Assembly (NCBI GenBank): GCA_023423995.1
Contig: JAFAEL010000279.1
Span: forward strand, 1-13,735
DNA: 13,735 nucleotides
Direction of reading: 5' to 3'
Origin: Pseudomonadota bacterium
Lineage (GTDB): Bacteria; Pseudomonadota; Alphaproteobacteria; Rhizobiales; Beijerinckiaceae
Of the stretch, positions 1 through 8,321 are shown piece after piece. The notes beneath the pieces are model-generated. The model saw only the letters and a program-made list of their open reading frames with translations, ran no database searches and had not been told where the DNA came from. The stretch's first letter is position 1, and each line of letters starts with the position of its first letter. A program made the position numbers and the translations under genes.

Positions 1-3000
1 CCTGATAGGTGTCCGGCACCCCCGGCAGCGTGCATTTCAGCACCGTGCGACTAAGGCCGTTGAGCGCTCCCGCTATGGCGAGCCGCTTCAAGAGCGGCCT
101 GAACGCCCGCAGGAATGCGCTCCCCGGGGCGAGACAGGCTTCGGCCAGCGCCATCGCGGCGCCTTCGTAATCCGCGTTCGGGTTCACCCAGCTGGAATAG
201 CGCTTCGCCTCCCGCAGGGCCTTTTCGACATATCCGCGAAACCGCTCCGCGAAGGCCTGGAGCGCTTCCTCGTCGTCCTGGTCGAGCAGCTCGAGCGGGA
301 AGGCCCCGAGCAGCGATTGGAACAGCATGTATTGGTCGTTCGCGTCCGGCGCGGCCGCGCCCTCGGCGCGCCCGAGATGCGGCGCGGCGATCTCGCGCCA
401 GGTGTCGAGCGCCTCGCGCCAGCGATCCGGCATCTCGGACAGCGCGTTCAGCCGCGCCCGCGCATCCTCGCCGCGCTTGGTGTCGTGCGTCGCCGTCGCG
501 ATCATGGCGTTCGGCCACGACCTAACCCGCTCGCGATTGGCCTTGTGGAAGGCGTCGATCGTGATTCCGAAATGGCCAGGATCACCGCCGACCTCGTTCA
601 ACGAGATCAGCCGCGCATAGCGGTAGAAGAGCGTGTCCTCGAGGCTCTTGGCCATGACTGGGCCGGTGAGCTGCTGGAACCGCCGGCGGAAGCGCGCGAC
701 ATGGTCCGGCGCCGGGCGTCCGGGCCCCTCGGTCTCGATGCGGCCGAGCAGCGCCGCAGCCGCGAAGTCGTGGACGGAGCGGTCCGGGAGCGAGCTCCGC
801 CTCTTCGCGGCCGCGACCGTGGTCTCGATCAGCTCCACGTCCTCGGGAGAGGGCTCGTCCGTGATGTAGCTCCGGTAGACCGGGAAGCGCGCGATGATCT
901 CCACCAGCGCCACCCGGATGGCATAGACGGTGTAGTCACGCGTCCGCCGGTCGCCGTCGGCGATGCGCTTCAGGTCCGAGACCAGCACCTCCAGCTCGCT
1001 CGCGAAGCTCGAGATCAGGGTCGCCACTTTCGCAGAGCGGAGCTGGTCCCCGTACGACCCCTCGACCTTCGTGAACTCGCGATAGATGCGCTCGAAATCC
1101 TCCGCAGCCGCGGGATCGACGAATATCCCGTCCATGAGGTTGAGCACGTCGTAGCCCGTCGTGCCGGCGATTGGCCAGGCGCGCAGGGGCTCGCCGGGTT
1201 CGAGGATCTTCTCGACCACGATGTAGAAGCCCGGCCCGAGCGCGCTCTGCAGCTTCTGCACGTAGCCTTCGGGATCGGCGAGCCCGTCGATGTGGTCGAT
1301 CCGCAAGCCCTGGACGCGGCCCTCCCGGACGAGGCGGAACACGAGCGCATGCGCGGCCTCGAATATCTCCGGCAGCTCGACCCTGATCCCGCCGAGGCCG
1401 TTGATGTCGAAGAACCGGCGATAGTTGATGTCGCTCGCCGCGACGCGCCAATGGGCCGGCCGGTAGGCCTGCATCTCCAGGATGCGGTGGAGCGTGCCGA
1501 AGCTCTCAGGGAGTCCGGGAACGCCGTTCACGACCGCGACGGCGCGCTCCAGCGCGGATCGGAGCGCGTCCGAGTTCGTCACGGCCGCGGCGAGCCGCCT
1601 CTTCAGGAGTTCCGCCTCATCGGGGAACGCCGCCCGGCGCTCGGGCGAGCTCTCCTCCGCCATCATGCGCAGCCGGTCCGAGACGGCGATGACTTCCGAA
1701 TGACCTTCAAGCTCGTCCAGGACGGCGAGCGCGCGATCCAGGACGAGCGGATAGGACAGGGGGCTGAGCGGAAGCTTGTGCTCGTGGTGCCAGACGCTGA
1801 AGGAGCCTTCGGCCTCGTCGAAGGCGAGCCTCAGGTCGCCATTCTCCAGCGCGTCGCCGTAGCGGTCCCCGAGCACCGGGATGATGAGCTTGCCGTTGGC
1901 GCCGAGCCGCTCCCAGTCGATGTCGAAGGCGCGTGCGTGAGGCGACAGCTGGCCCCATTCGAGCGTGGAGAGCCACCAGGGATTGTCGGCGCCGCCGACG
2001 CCGAGATGGTTCGGCACCACGTCCAGGATGAGCCCCAGCCCGTGCTCCTTCAGGGCCTCGGAGAGGCGTAGGAAACCCTCCTCGCCGCCCAGCTCCGGAT
2101 TGATCGCGGAAGGGTCCACGATGTCGTAGCCATGGGTCGAGCCGGGCCGCGCCGTCGCGATGGGAGAGGAATAGACGTGGCTGATGCCCAGCCGCTTCAG
2201 GTAGGGCAGCGCCGCGACGGCATCGTCGAAGGTGAAGCCCTTGTGGAACTGGAAGCGGTATGTCGCCCGAGGGGGCGGTGACGAGAGCGGGCTCGTGCTC
2301 GCCCGGGTTCCCCTTCCCTCGGCCGAGACCGCGGCCGCGACCTTGGCCAGCGGTCCGCCGGGGGCGTTGATGGCCGCAAGGTCGAGATCGAGCTTCCGCC
2401 GCCAGTTCGGGTGGCCCTCCGTGGTTCCGGGCATGTTCGGCTGGCTGCGGGCGCCGAGCACGTCCTCGTACTGGATGGCGTTCAGGGAGGACGGAGTCCG
2501 CGCCAGATAGCGCATGACGGCCTCCGTCGGCGGCTCTTCCGGAGGCTCAGGCGAGACCAGGAGCCGTTCCGCGAACAGCGCCTCCGCCAACCTGGCGCGC
2601 TCGATGACGCGCTCGGCGCGCTCCTTCTCGCCGCGCTCGGGGTCATAGATTCCGAGATTCTGGCGCAGGTCGGTGTCGAGGCCGCGCCACCAGCCGACAA
2701 AGGTCGGCAGGTCGTGCGTGGTGATCGCGGTCAGGGCGTCCTTCGGGTAGGCGGAGGGCGGCTTGAAGCCGAGATCGTCGGTTCGCTCGAAGGCGAGGAC
2801 GCGATAGCTCAGGATGCCCGAGCGCATGATCGCGTCCGAGAAGCCGTCCGGCCCGGTCCCGAGATCCTCCGCGATGACCAGCGCCTTGGCGCGGTGGCTC
2901 TCCAGCCGCAGCACGGCCAGCATGGCCTCGAACGGATAATTCACATAGGCACCCGCCCCACCCCCCTGGCCGACCGGGATCAGGTAGAGCCGCTGCAGCT

Positions 3001-4381
3001 GGAAAGCGTGATCGATCCGGATCGCGCCGGCGTGGCGCATATTCGCCTGGACGAGGTCGCGGAACGCCGCGAGCCCCTGCTGCTTGAGGACGATGGGGTG
3101 GAGCGGCGGCAACCCCCAATCCTGGCCCTGCGGGGCCAGCAGATCGGGCGGCGCGCCGATCGACAGCGTGTTGCCGAAGCGCTCCGGGTGCGACCAGATC
3201 TCGGACCCGCCCCGGTCGGACCCGACCGCAAGATCGCGGTAGAGGCCGAGCGACATCCCGGCGCGCTTGGCGGCCGCCGACGCCCCGGCGAGCTGCCGGT
3301 CGGCCAGGTATTGCAGCCAGGCATGGTAGTCGACGCGGTCCCGCCGCTCGGAGGCGAAGCGCGCGACCGCCTCCGATCCGTTCCGGCGATACTCCTCCGG
3401 CCAGTCGCCGAGCCACCAGCGCCCCTCGCTCCGGAAATGCTCGTGCAGGGCCTCGAAGGTGGCATGCGCCTCCAGCTTCTCGCCCTCGGCACGGCGGAAG
3501 GCCGCGAGGCCGTGCTCGTCGGCGCGGCCGCATTCCGCCCAGAGCGCCTCGAGGACGGGAGACAGCTCAGCCCAGACCGCCGCATGGTCGACCAGCGCGG
3601 CGTCGCGCAGGGCCGCAATCCTGGCCGCTCGCCCGCCCTCCTCCAGCAGGGCGGCGGCCCGGCTTCCGGCGAAGCCAAGCACGGCCTTCGGGTCGATATG
3701 GATCGTCTCCAGGAACAGCCTGGACGAGGGTGAATAGGGCGAGATCTTGCTTCGGTCGGCCGAAAATAGCGCGTGGACCGGGCTGAGCCCGAGAAACGAC
3801 GCGCCGAGCGGACCGGCCCCGGACGCGGCCTCCGCGACGTCGGCATAGCTGCCGATGCCCAGATTGGACGCGGAGCGCAGGGAATAGATCTGGGCCGCGA
3901 GGCCCCAGGCCCGCCCCTCGCGTCGCATCCAGCCCGGCTGCCAGCAGCGCTCGGGCGCAACGACGAGCGTCGAGCGCGCACGCTCCCCGGCCGCCTCCAC
4001 CTCGAGCTCGTAATAGCCCTCCGGAAGAACGGGCAGGTGGAGGACTCGGCTCTGAGCCGCGCGGCCCTCGCGGACCCGCCCGGCCTCGTCCGTCAGCCGC
4101 CAGGACACGCGCCCGCCTTCGTTCGGGCGCAGCGGGATGTCGGCCGGCCGGCGCGGCCTCAGCGTGACCAGCTGGGGAACGAGCGCGCTCCGGAACGCCT
4201 CGATCCGCGCCAGGCTGTCCCGCGCCTCTGCCTCCCCGTCGGCCGGGAAGCCGAGATGGCCCAGGAGCCCGCGGCGGCGCCCGGGCTCTATGTCGACCGG
4301 CTCTCCATGGGCATCGATATAGCGGCTCGGGATGCCGACCAGCTCCGAAAGCCGGTCGATCACGCTGTCCCCACCGCTCAT
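1..4381 (-). CDS. malQ-treY: Bifunctional 4-alpha-glucanotransferase / maltooligosyltrehalose synthase (MalQ-TreY fusion), 3' end missing
   Basis: One uninterrupted frame of 1460 codons reads from the ATG at 4381 to the left edge. Residues about 150-670 are a GH77 amylomaltase: AIRIDHAF carries nucleophile D457, LVIAEDLGT the acid E505, and TTHDLPTF has D557. This half shuffles glucan segments between maltooligosaccharides. After a Ser/Pro-rich linker (about 684-705), a GH13 TreY begins at ATYRFQFHKGFTF. It shows LILDVVPNHLG, GLRIDHIDGL (nucleophile D1029), YIVVEKIL (acid E1057) and ATATHDTKRGEDARAR (D1300). TreY turns the reducing-end linkage of a maltooligosaccharide into trehalose linkage. 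The frame is still open at the edge, just after LPGVPDTYQ; from typical TreY length perhaps 150-200 residues are missing. The start codon overlaps the treZ stop as ATGA, so translation is probably coupled. Both halves keep their catalytic residues, so both are expected to be active. Bifunctional proteins of this layout are annotated in other Hyphomicrobiales. Confidence 0.95.
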   Translation of the reverse strand, partial: MSGGDSVIDRLSELVGIPSRYIDAHGEPVDIEPGRRRGLLGHLGFPADGEAEARDSLARIEAFRSALVPQLVTLRPRRPADIPLRPNEGGRVSWRLTDEAGRVREGRAAQSRVLHLPVLPEGYYELEVEAAGERARSTLVVAPERCWQPGWMRREGRAWGLAAQIYSLRSASNLGIGSYADVAEAASGAGPLGASFLGLSPVHALFSADRSKISPYSPSSRLFLETIHIDPKAVLGFAGSRAAALLEEGGRAARIAALRDAALVDHAAVWAELSPVLEALWAECGRADEHGLAAFRRAEGEKLEAHATFEALHEHFRSEGRWWLGDWPEEYRRNGSEAVARFASERRDRVDYHAWLQYLADRQLAGASAAAKRAGMSLGLYRDLAVGSDRGGSEIWSHPERFGNTLSIGAPPDLLAPQGQDWGLPPLHPIVLKQQGLAAFRDLVQANMRHAGAIRIDHAFQLQRLYLIPVGQGGGAGAYVNYPFEAMLAVLRLESHRAKALVIAEDLGTGPDGFSDAIMRSGILSYRVLAFERTDDLGFKPPSAYPKDALTAITTHDLPTFVGWWRGLDTDLRQNLGIYDPERGEKERAERVIERARLAEALFAERLLVSPEPPEEPPTEAVMRYLARTPSSLNAIQYEDVLGARSQPNMPGTTEGHPNWRRKLDLDLAAINAPGGPLAKVAAAVSAEGRGTRASTSPLSSPPPRATYRFQFHKGFTFDDAVAALPYLKRLGISHVYSSPIATARPGSTHGYDIVDPSAINPELGGEEGFLRLSEALKEHGLGLILDVVPNHLGVGGADNPWWLSTLEWGQLSPHARAFDIDWERLGANGKLIIPVLGDRYGDALENGDLRLAFDEAEGSFSVWHHEHKLPLSPLSYPLVLDRALAVLDELEGHSEVIAVSDRLRMMAEESSPERRAAFPDEAELLKRRLAAAVTNSDALRSALERAVAVVNGVPGLPESFGTLHRILEMQAYRPAHWRVAASDINYRRFFDINGLGGIRVELPEIFEAAHALVFRLVREGRVQGLRIDHIDGLADPEGYVQKLQSALGPGFYIVVEKILEPGEPLRAWPIAGTTGYDVLNLMDGIFVDPAAAEDFERIYREFTKVEGSYGDQLRSAKVATLISSFASELEVLVSDLKRIADGDRRTRDYTVYAIRVALVEIIARFPVYRSYITDEPSPEDVELIETTVAAAKRRSSLPDRSVHDFAAAALLGRIETEGPGRPAPDHVARFRRRFQQLTGPVMAKSLEDTLFYRYARLISLNEVGGDPGHFGITIDAFHKANRERVRSWPNAMIATATHDTKRGEDARARLNALSEMPDRWREALDTWREIAAPHLGRAEGAAAPDANDQYMLFQSLLGAFPLELLDQDDEEALQAFAERFRGYVEKALREAKRYSSWVNPNADYEGAAMALAEACLAPGSAFLRAFRPLLKRLAIAGALNGLSRTVLKCTLPGVPDTYQ

Positions 4382-6201
4382 CCCGCGTCTCCGGTCATGA
4401 AGAACCCGGCCCATGCCGGAAGCAGCGGGCCCGGCTCGGTGCTGTCGAGGCCAGGGCTCGCCCAGATCACACGACCGGGATAGCCGCCCCGCAGTTCCAT
4501 CGCCTCCGCGCCAAAGTTCGCGACGAAGCGAAGCGTGCCGCCGTCGAAGCGCCAGGTCACGTCGATAGCGCGTGGATTGGGCATCCTGCCCTCCGCTCCC
4601 TTGAAGCGGGTTTTCGTTAGCGGGATCACGTGCTCGCGGCGAAGCGCCAGGAGCCGGCGCGTGTCCTCCAGCACTGATGCGTGAGGCTCCCGCGAGGCCT
4701 CCTCCCAATCGAGCGTGGAGCGCGTGAAGGTCTCCTCGGCGGTCGGATCCGGGATCGCGTCGGAGGCACCCGGATCGCTGAAGGCCGCGAAGTGCTGGAA
4801 CTCTCGCCGCCGCCCCTCGCGGACCGCTCCGGATAGGTCCTCGTCAGGCGCGAAATCGACGAAGAACTGGTAGGGCGCGGAGGCGGACCATTCCTCTCCC
4901 ATGAACAGCATGGGGATCTGGGGCGAGAGGAGGAGGCCGGCGCGGGCCAGCGCCAGGCGGTCCGGATCGGCCAGGGCGGCGAGCCGTTCGCCGAAGGCGC
5001 GGTTGCCGATCTGGTCGTGGTTCTGGAGGAAGGCCACGAAGGCGGATGGCGGCAGATGGCCCGAGGGTTCGCCGCGCGGCCTTCCGCCGGCATGCACCGA
5101 GGGATCCCCCTGATAACCGAAGCCTTCCGCTAGGCACCGCACGAGCCGCTCGACGGGTTTGTCGGAGAAGTCCTGGTAATAGGCCTCGCTCTCGCCCGTC
5201 AGCAGCACGTGCCAGCAATGGTGAACGTCGTCGTTCCACTGGGCCGTGTGCAGCCGCGGCTTGCCGGCTTCGTCCCGCTCCAGCCAGCGCGCCTGGTTCT
5301 TCTCGTTTTCCAGCACGAGGTGGATGTGGCGGCCCGGTGCGGACGCGCGAACCCGCTCGGCGAGTTCGGCCAGGATGTTCCTGCCGCTGTCGTCCAGGAT
5401 TGCGTGGACGGCGTCGAAGCGTAGCCCGTCCACGTTGAACTCCTCGATCCAGTAAAGCGCGTTGTGCACGAAGAAGTCGCGCACCGGCTTTCCGTCCGCA
5501 CCGTCGAAGTTCAGCCCCGCGCCCCACGGCGTCTGGTGCCGGTCGGTGAAGAACTGCTCGGCATATTGGTGCAGGTAATTCCCGGCGGGCCCGAAGTGAT
5601 TATAGACCACGTCGAGCAACACCATGATCCCGAGCGCATGCGCCCGGTCGATGAATCGCTTCAGATCCTCCGGACGGCCATAGACGGCATCCGGCGCGAA
5701 AGGCAGCACGCCATCATAGCCCCAGTTCCGGGTGCCGGCGAAGTCGGCGAGCGGCAGGAGCTCGACTGCCGTGATACCGAGATCGCGAAGCATCTCGAGC
5801 TTTTCGGCCAGGGCCGCATAGGTGCCTTCGGGCGTCGCCGTTCCGACATGCGCCTCGTAGACCACGGCCTCTTCCCAGGGCCGGCCGGCCCAGCCGCGGT
5901 CGCGCCATTCGTAATCGCGCGGATCGACGACCTCGCTCAGGCCCGAGACGTCGTCCGGCTGGAAGCGCGAGGCCGGGTCGGGAACGATCGTCTCGCCCCC
6001 GTCGATGCGGAATCCGTAGCGGCTGCCGGACTTCGCCTCAGGGAGCAGGAGCCTCCGCCAGCCCTCGCCGACGCTCGGCATCTCGTGTTCCGCGCCATCT
6101 ACCACGAGCGCGACCTTTTCCGCGCTCGGTGCCCAGAGAGCGAACCGTACACCACGGTCCGTGACCTCGGCCCCGAACGGCATGGCGTGCCGTCGCCGCA
6201 T
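4378..6201 (-). CDS. treZ: Malto-oligosyltrehalose trehalohydrolase (TreZ)
   Basis: 607 residues, normal for the family. TreZ is a cytoplasmic GH13 enzyme that cleaves the bond next to the terminal trehalosyl unit made by TreY, releasing trehalose and a chain two glucoses shorter. Residues 8-95 form the N-terminal beta-sandwich (GVRFALWAPSAEKVALVVDG). The barrel follows with VYEAHVGTATPEGTY (114-128), MVLLDVVYNHFGPAGNYLHQ (193-212), GLRFDAVHAI (nucleophile D263), LVLENEKNQ (acid E298) and FLQNHDQIGNRAFGERL (D396). I chose the ATG at 6201 (MRRRHAMPFGAEV) because it begins just before the conserved domain, has AGGG about nine bases upstream, and lies 4 bases after the glgX stop. A start at 6351 would overlap glgX by some 145 bases and add a sequence unlike TreZ. 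The stop overlaps the malQ-treY start. Function is clear from the motifs and the adjoining TreY. Confidence 0.96.
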   Translation of the reverse strand: MRRRHAMPFGAEVTDRGVRFALWAPSAEKVALVVDGAEHEMPSVGEGWRRLLLPEAKSGSRYGFRIDGGETIVPDPASRFQPDDVSGLSEVVDPRDYEWRDRGWAGRPWEEAVVYEAHVGTATPEGTYAALAEKLEMLRDLGITAVELLPLADFAGTRNWGYDGVLPFAPDAVYGRPEDLKRFIDRAHALGIMVLLDVVYNHFGPAGNYLHQYAEQFFTDRHQTPWGAGLNFDGADGKPVRDFFVHNALYWIEEFNVDGLRFDAVHAILDDSGRNILAELAERVRASAPGRHIHLVLENEKNQARWLERDEAGKPRLHTAQWNDDVHHCWHVLLTGESEAYYQDFSDKPVERLVRCLAEGFGYQGDPSVHAGGRPRGEPSGHLPPSAFVAFLQNHDQIGNRAFGERLAALADPDRLALARAGLLLSPQIPMLFMGEEWSASAPYQFFVDFAPDEDLSGAVREGRRREFQHFAAFSDPGASDAIPDPTAEETFTRSTLDWEEASREPHASVLEDTRRLLALRREHVIPLTKTRFKGAEGRMPNPRAIDVTWRFDGGTLRFVANFGAEAMELRGGYPGRVIWASPGLDSTEPGPLLPAWAGFFMTGDAG

Positions 6202-6205
6202 GCTG

Positions 6206-8296
6206 CTACCCTGTTTGCTTGATGCCCCGGAAGAGTATGAGCGAACGGAAACCGACAACGAAGGTTCCGCCAGCCTCGCGGGTGTGTCCGAAACTGTCCG
6301 GCTTCCCCGTTTTGGTACCCGTATCCAGGATGGGTGACCACGAATCCACACCGAGTTCCGGCAGCCTGAACCAGGCCTCGCTCTCTCCCGAATTGAGGAG
6401 GATGAGCAGCATCCGTCCGTCCGGGGCGTCGCTGCCGAGGACGACGCCCAGCTCGCGCCGGGCCGGATCCTCCCATTCGTCCGGGCCGATCTCCGTGCCG
6501 TCCGGCTTCAACCAATGCACGTCCTTCAGGCCCGTATCGGGGTCCGGGATTCCGTGGAGGAAGGTCGTGCGCCGGAGCGCAGCGTGCGTGCGGCGGATCT
6601 CCGCCAGATAGGCCACGAAGGCGGGGAATTCGGGATCACCCGCCGCGCTCCCCTCCCAGTCCAGCCAGGAGACCTCGTTGTCCTGGCAATAGGCGTTGTT
6701 GTTGCCGCCCTGGCTCCGCGACAGCTCGTCCCCCATCAGAAGCATCGGCACGCCCTGCGAGAACATCACGGTCGCCAGGAGGTTGCGCTTCTGCCGGGCC
6801 CTCAGCGCCAGGATTGCCGGGTCGTCCGTCGGGCCTTCCACGCCGCAGTTCCATGACTCGTTGTGCGCGTGCCCGTCCCGGTTCTCCTCGCCGTTCGCCC
6901 AGTTGTGCCGCTGTTCGTAGGAGACGAGGTCGGCAAGCGTGAAACCGTCATGGGAGGCGACGTAATTGACGCTCGCCAGGGGCCCGCGGCCGCTCGCCTC
7001 CAAGATCTCGCGCGAGCCCGCCAGGCCTCTCACCAGCCCGGGCACCTGCCCGTCGGCGCCACGCCAGTATCGCCTCGCCGAGTCGCGGAAGAGATCGTTC
7101 CACTCCCCCCAGCCGCGCGGAAACCCGCCCAGCCTGTATCCGCCTTCGCCGATATCCCAGGGCTCGGCGACGAGCTTGACGCGGGAGAGAAGCGGATCCT
7201 CGGCAAGCTGCACGAAGAACGGCGCGTCGCGGTCAAACTCGTAGGGGTTGCGCCCGAGCGTCGTCGCGAGATCGAACCGGAATCCGTCGATCCGATACTC
7301 CTCGACCCAGAGCCGGAGCGAGTCCAGCACGTGCCGAACAACGGCCGGCTGGCTCAGGTCGAGCGAGTTGCCGCATCCCGTGCAGTTGAAGGTGCGCCGC
7401 GGGTCCCCCCGCATCGCCTTGTAGTAGACGGCGTTGTCGATGCCCCGGAACGAGAGCGTCGGGCCGGTCTCCTCCAGCTCCGCCGTATGATTGTAGACGA
7501 CGTCGAGGATGACCTCGATGCCGGCCCGGTGCAGGGCCGCGATGGCGCCCTTGAAGCCCGGGATGCCGCCGGGGCCGAGATAGCGGGCTTCCGGCGCGAA
7601 GAAGCCGAGCGAGGAATAGCCCCAGTAGTTCACCAGCCCCTTCTCGACCAGGAAGCGGTCGTCCGAGAAGGCATGGATCGGCAGGAGCTCGAGGGCGGTC
7701 ACGCCGAGGCGGAGCAGGTGCTCGACGACCAGCGGGTGGCCAAGCGCCTCGAAGGTGCCGCGCAGTTCGGGCGGCAGCCCCGGATGCAGCTTCGTCAGTC
7801 CCCTGGCATGGGCCTCGTAGATGAAGGTCTCGGACCAGGGCCGGCGCGGCGGCGCGTCCCCGCCCCAGTCGAAACCCGGATCGACCACCACCGAGCGGGG
7901 CATGAACGAGGCGCTGTCGGCGCCGTTGAAGCTCAGGTCGGTCTCCGGCGAGGCCGGATCGAAGCCATAGGTGGCGTCCGACCATGTGATCGAACCGGAG
8001 AGAAGCCGCGCGCAGGGGTCGAGGAGGAGCTTGTGCGGATTGAAGCGGTGCCCCTGCTCGGGATCGTAAGGCCCGTGAACCCGGTATCCGTAGAGCTGGC
8101 CGGGCCCGAGCCCATCGACATGAACGCGCCACACGTCGCCGTCTCTCACGAGCGGGATGCGGGTACGCTCTTCGGGGGCGCCCTCGTCGAAAAGGCAGAG
8201 TTCGACCGCCACCGCATGCCGTGAGAACAAGGCGAAGTCGACGCCGGTATCCGTCAGGCTCGCCCCGAGCGCGCGGGGCCGCACCGACCGCGTCAC
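6206..8296 (-). CDS. glgX: Glycogen debranching enzyme GlgX (isoamylase-type)
   Basis: 696 residues, typical for GlgX. It hydrolyses alpha-1,6 branches of glycogen or limit dextrins in the cytoplasm and so supplies linear maltooligosaccharides. A CBM48-like N-terminal domain (about 10-110; YGYRVHGPYDPEQGHRFNPH) precedes a GH13 barrel. Visible motifs are EVILDVVYNHTAE (261-273), the GlgX/isoamylase signature NCTGCGNSLDLSQP (304-317), YRIDGFRFDLATTLGR (nucleophile D342), KLVAEPWDIGEGGYRLGGFP (acid E378) and NYVASHDGFTLADLVSYEQR (D450). The start is a GTG at 8296 with GGGA eight bases upstream; no better start is visible upstream in frame, and a GTG at 8284 is an alternative. It sits 25 bases after otsA and 4 bases before treZ. 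Placed beside TreZ and MalQ-TreY, it most likely feeds trehalose synthesis rather than only glycogen breakdown; that role is inferred from context. Confidence 0.95.
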   Translation of the reverse strand: MTRSVRPRALGASLTDTGVDFALFSRHAVAVELCLFDEGAPEERTRIPLVRDGDVWRVHVDGLGPGQLYGYRVHGPYDPEQGHRFNPHKLLLDPCARLLSGSITWSDATYGFDPASPETDLSFNGADSASFMPRSVVVDPGFDWGGDAPPRRPWSETFIYEAHARGLTKLHPGLPPELRGTFEALGHPLVVEHLLRLGVTALELLPIHAFSDDRFLVEKGLVNYWGYSSLGFFAPEARYLGPGGIPGFKGAIAALHRAGIEVILDVVYNHTAELEETGPTLSFRGIDNAVYYKAMRGDPRRTFNCTGCGNSLDLSQPAVVRHVLDSLRLWVEEYRIDGFRFDLATTLGRNPYEFDRDAPFFVQLAEDPLLSRVKLVAEPWDIGEGGYRLGGFPRGWGEWNDLFRDSARRYWRGADGQVPGLVRGLAGSREILEASGRGPLASVNYVASHDGFTLADLVSYEQRHNWANGEENRDGHAHNESWNCGVEGPTDDPAILALRARQKRNLLATVMFSQGVPMLLMGDELSRSQGGNNNAYCQDNEVSWLDWEGSAAGDPEFPAFVAYLAEIRRTHAALRRTTFLHGIPDPDTGLKDVHWLKPDGTEIGPDEWEDPARRELGVVLGSDAPDGRMLLILLNSGESEAWFRLPELGVDSWSPILDTGTKTGKPDSFGHTREAGGTFVVGFRSLILFRGIKQTG

Positions 8297-8321
8297 GCTC
8301 CAGGTCCCGTCGGAGACGGCG

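Noticed and set aside
317..2071. Long plus-strand open frame of 584 codons opposite malQ-treY
   Set aside because: It mirrors the codon pattern of the real minus-strand gene, is Arg/Glu/Asp-rich with no recognisable domain, and the opposite strand has intact TreY motifs.
2643..3981. Minus-strand frames of about 300 codons inside the MalQ part, suggesting a broken or frameshifted gene
   Set aside because: They are in other frames than MalQ. The true frame is uninterrupted from 4381 to base 2 and runs off the window, so no frameshift is needed.
6863..8224. Plus-strand open frame of 453 codons opposite glgX
   Set aside because: Antisense shadow; low-complexity Arg/Glu/Val composition and no recognisable domain. 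The same holds for the plus-strand frames at 2411-3733 and 5464-6222.
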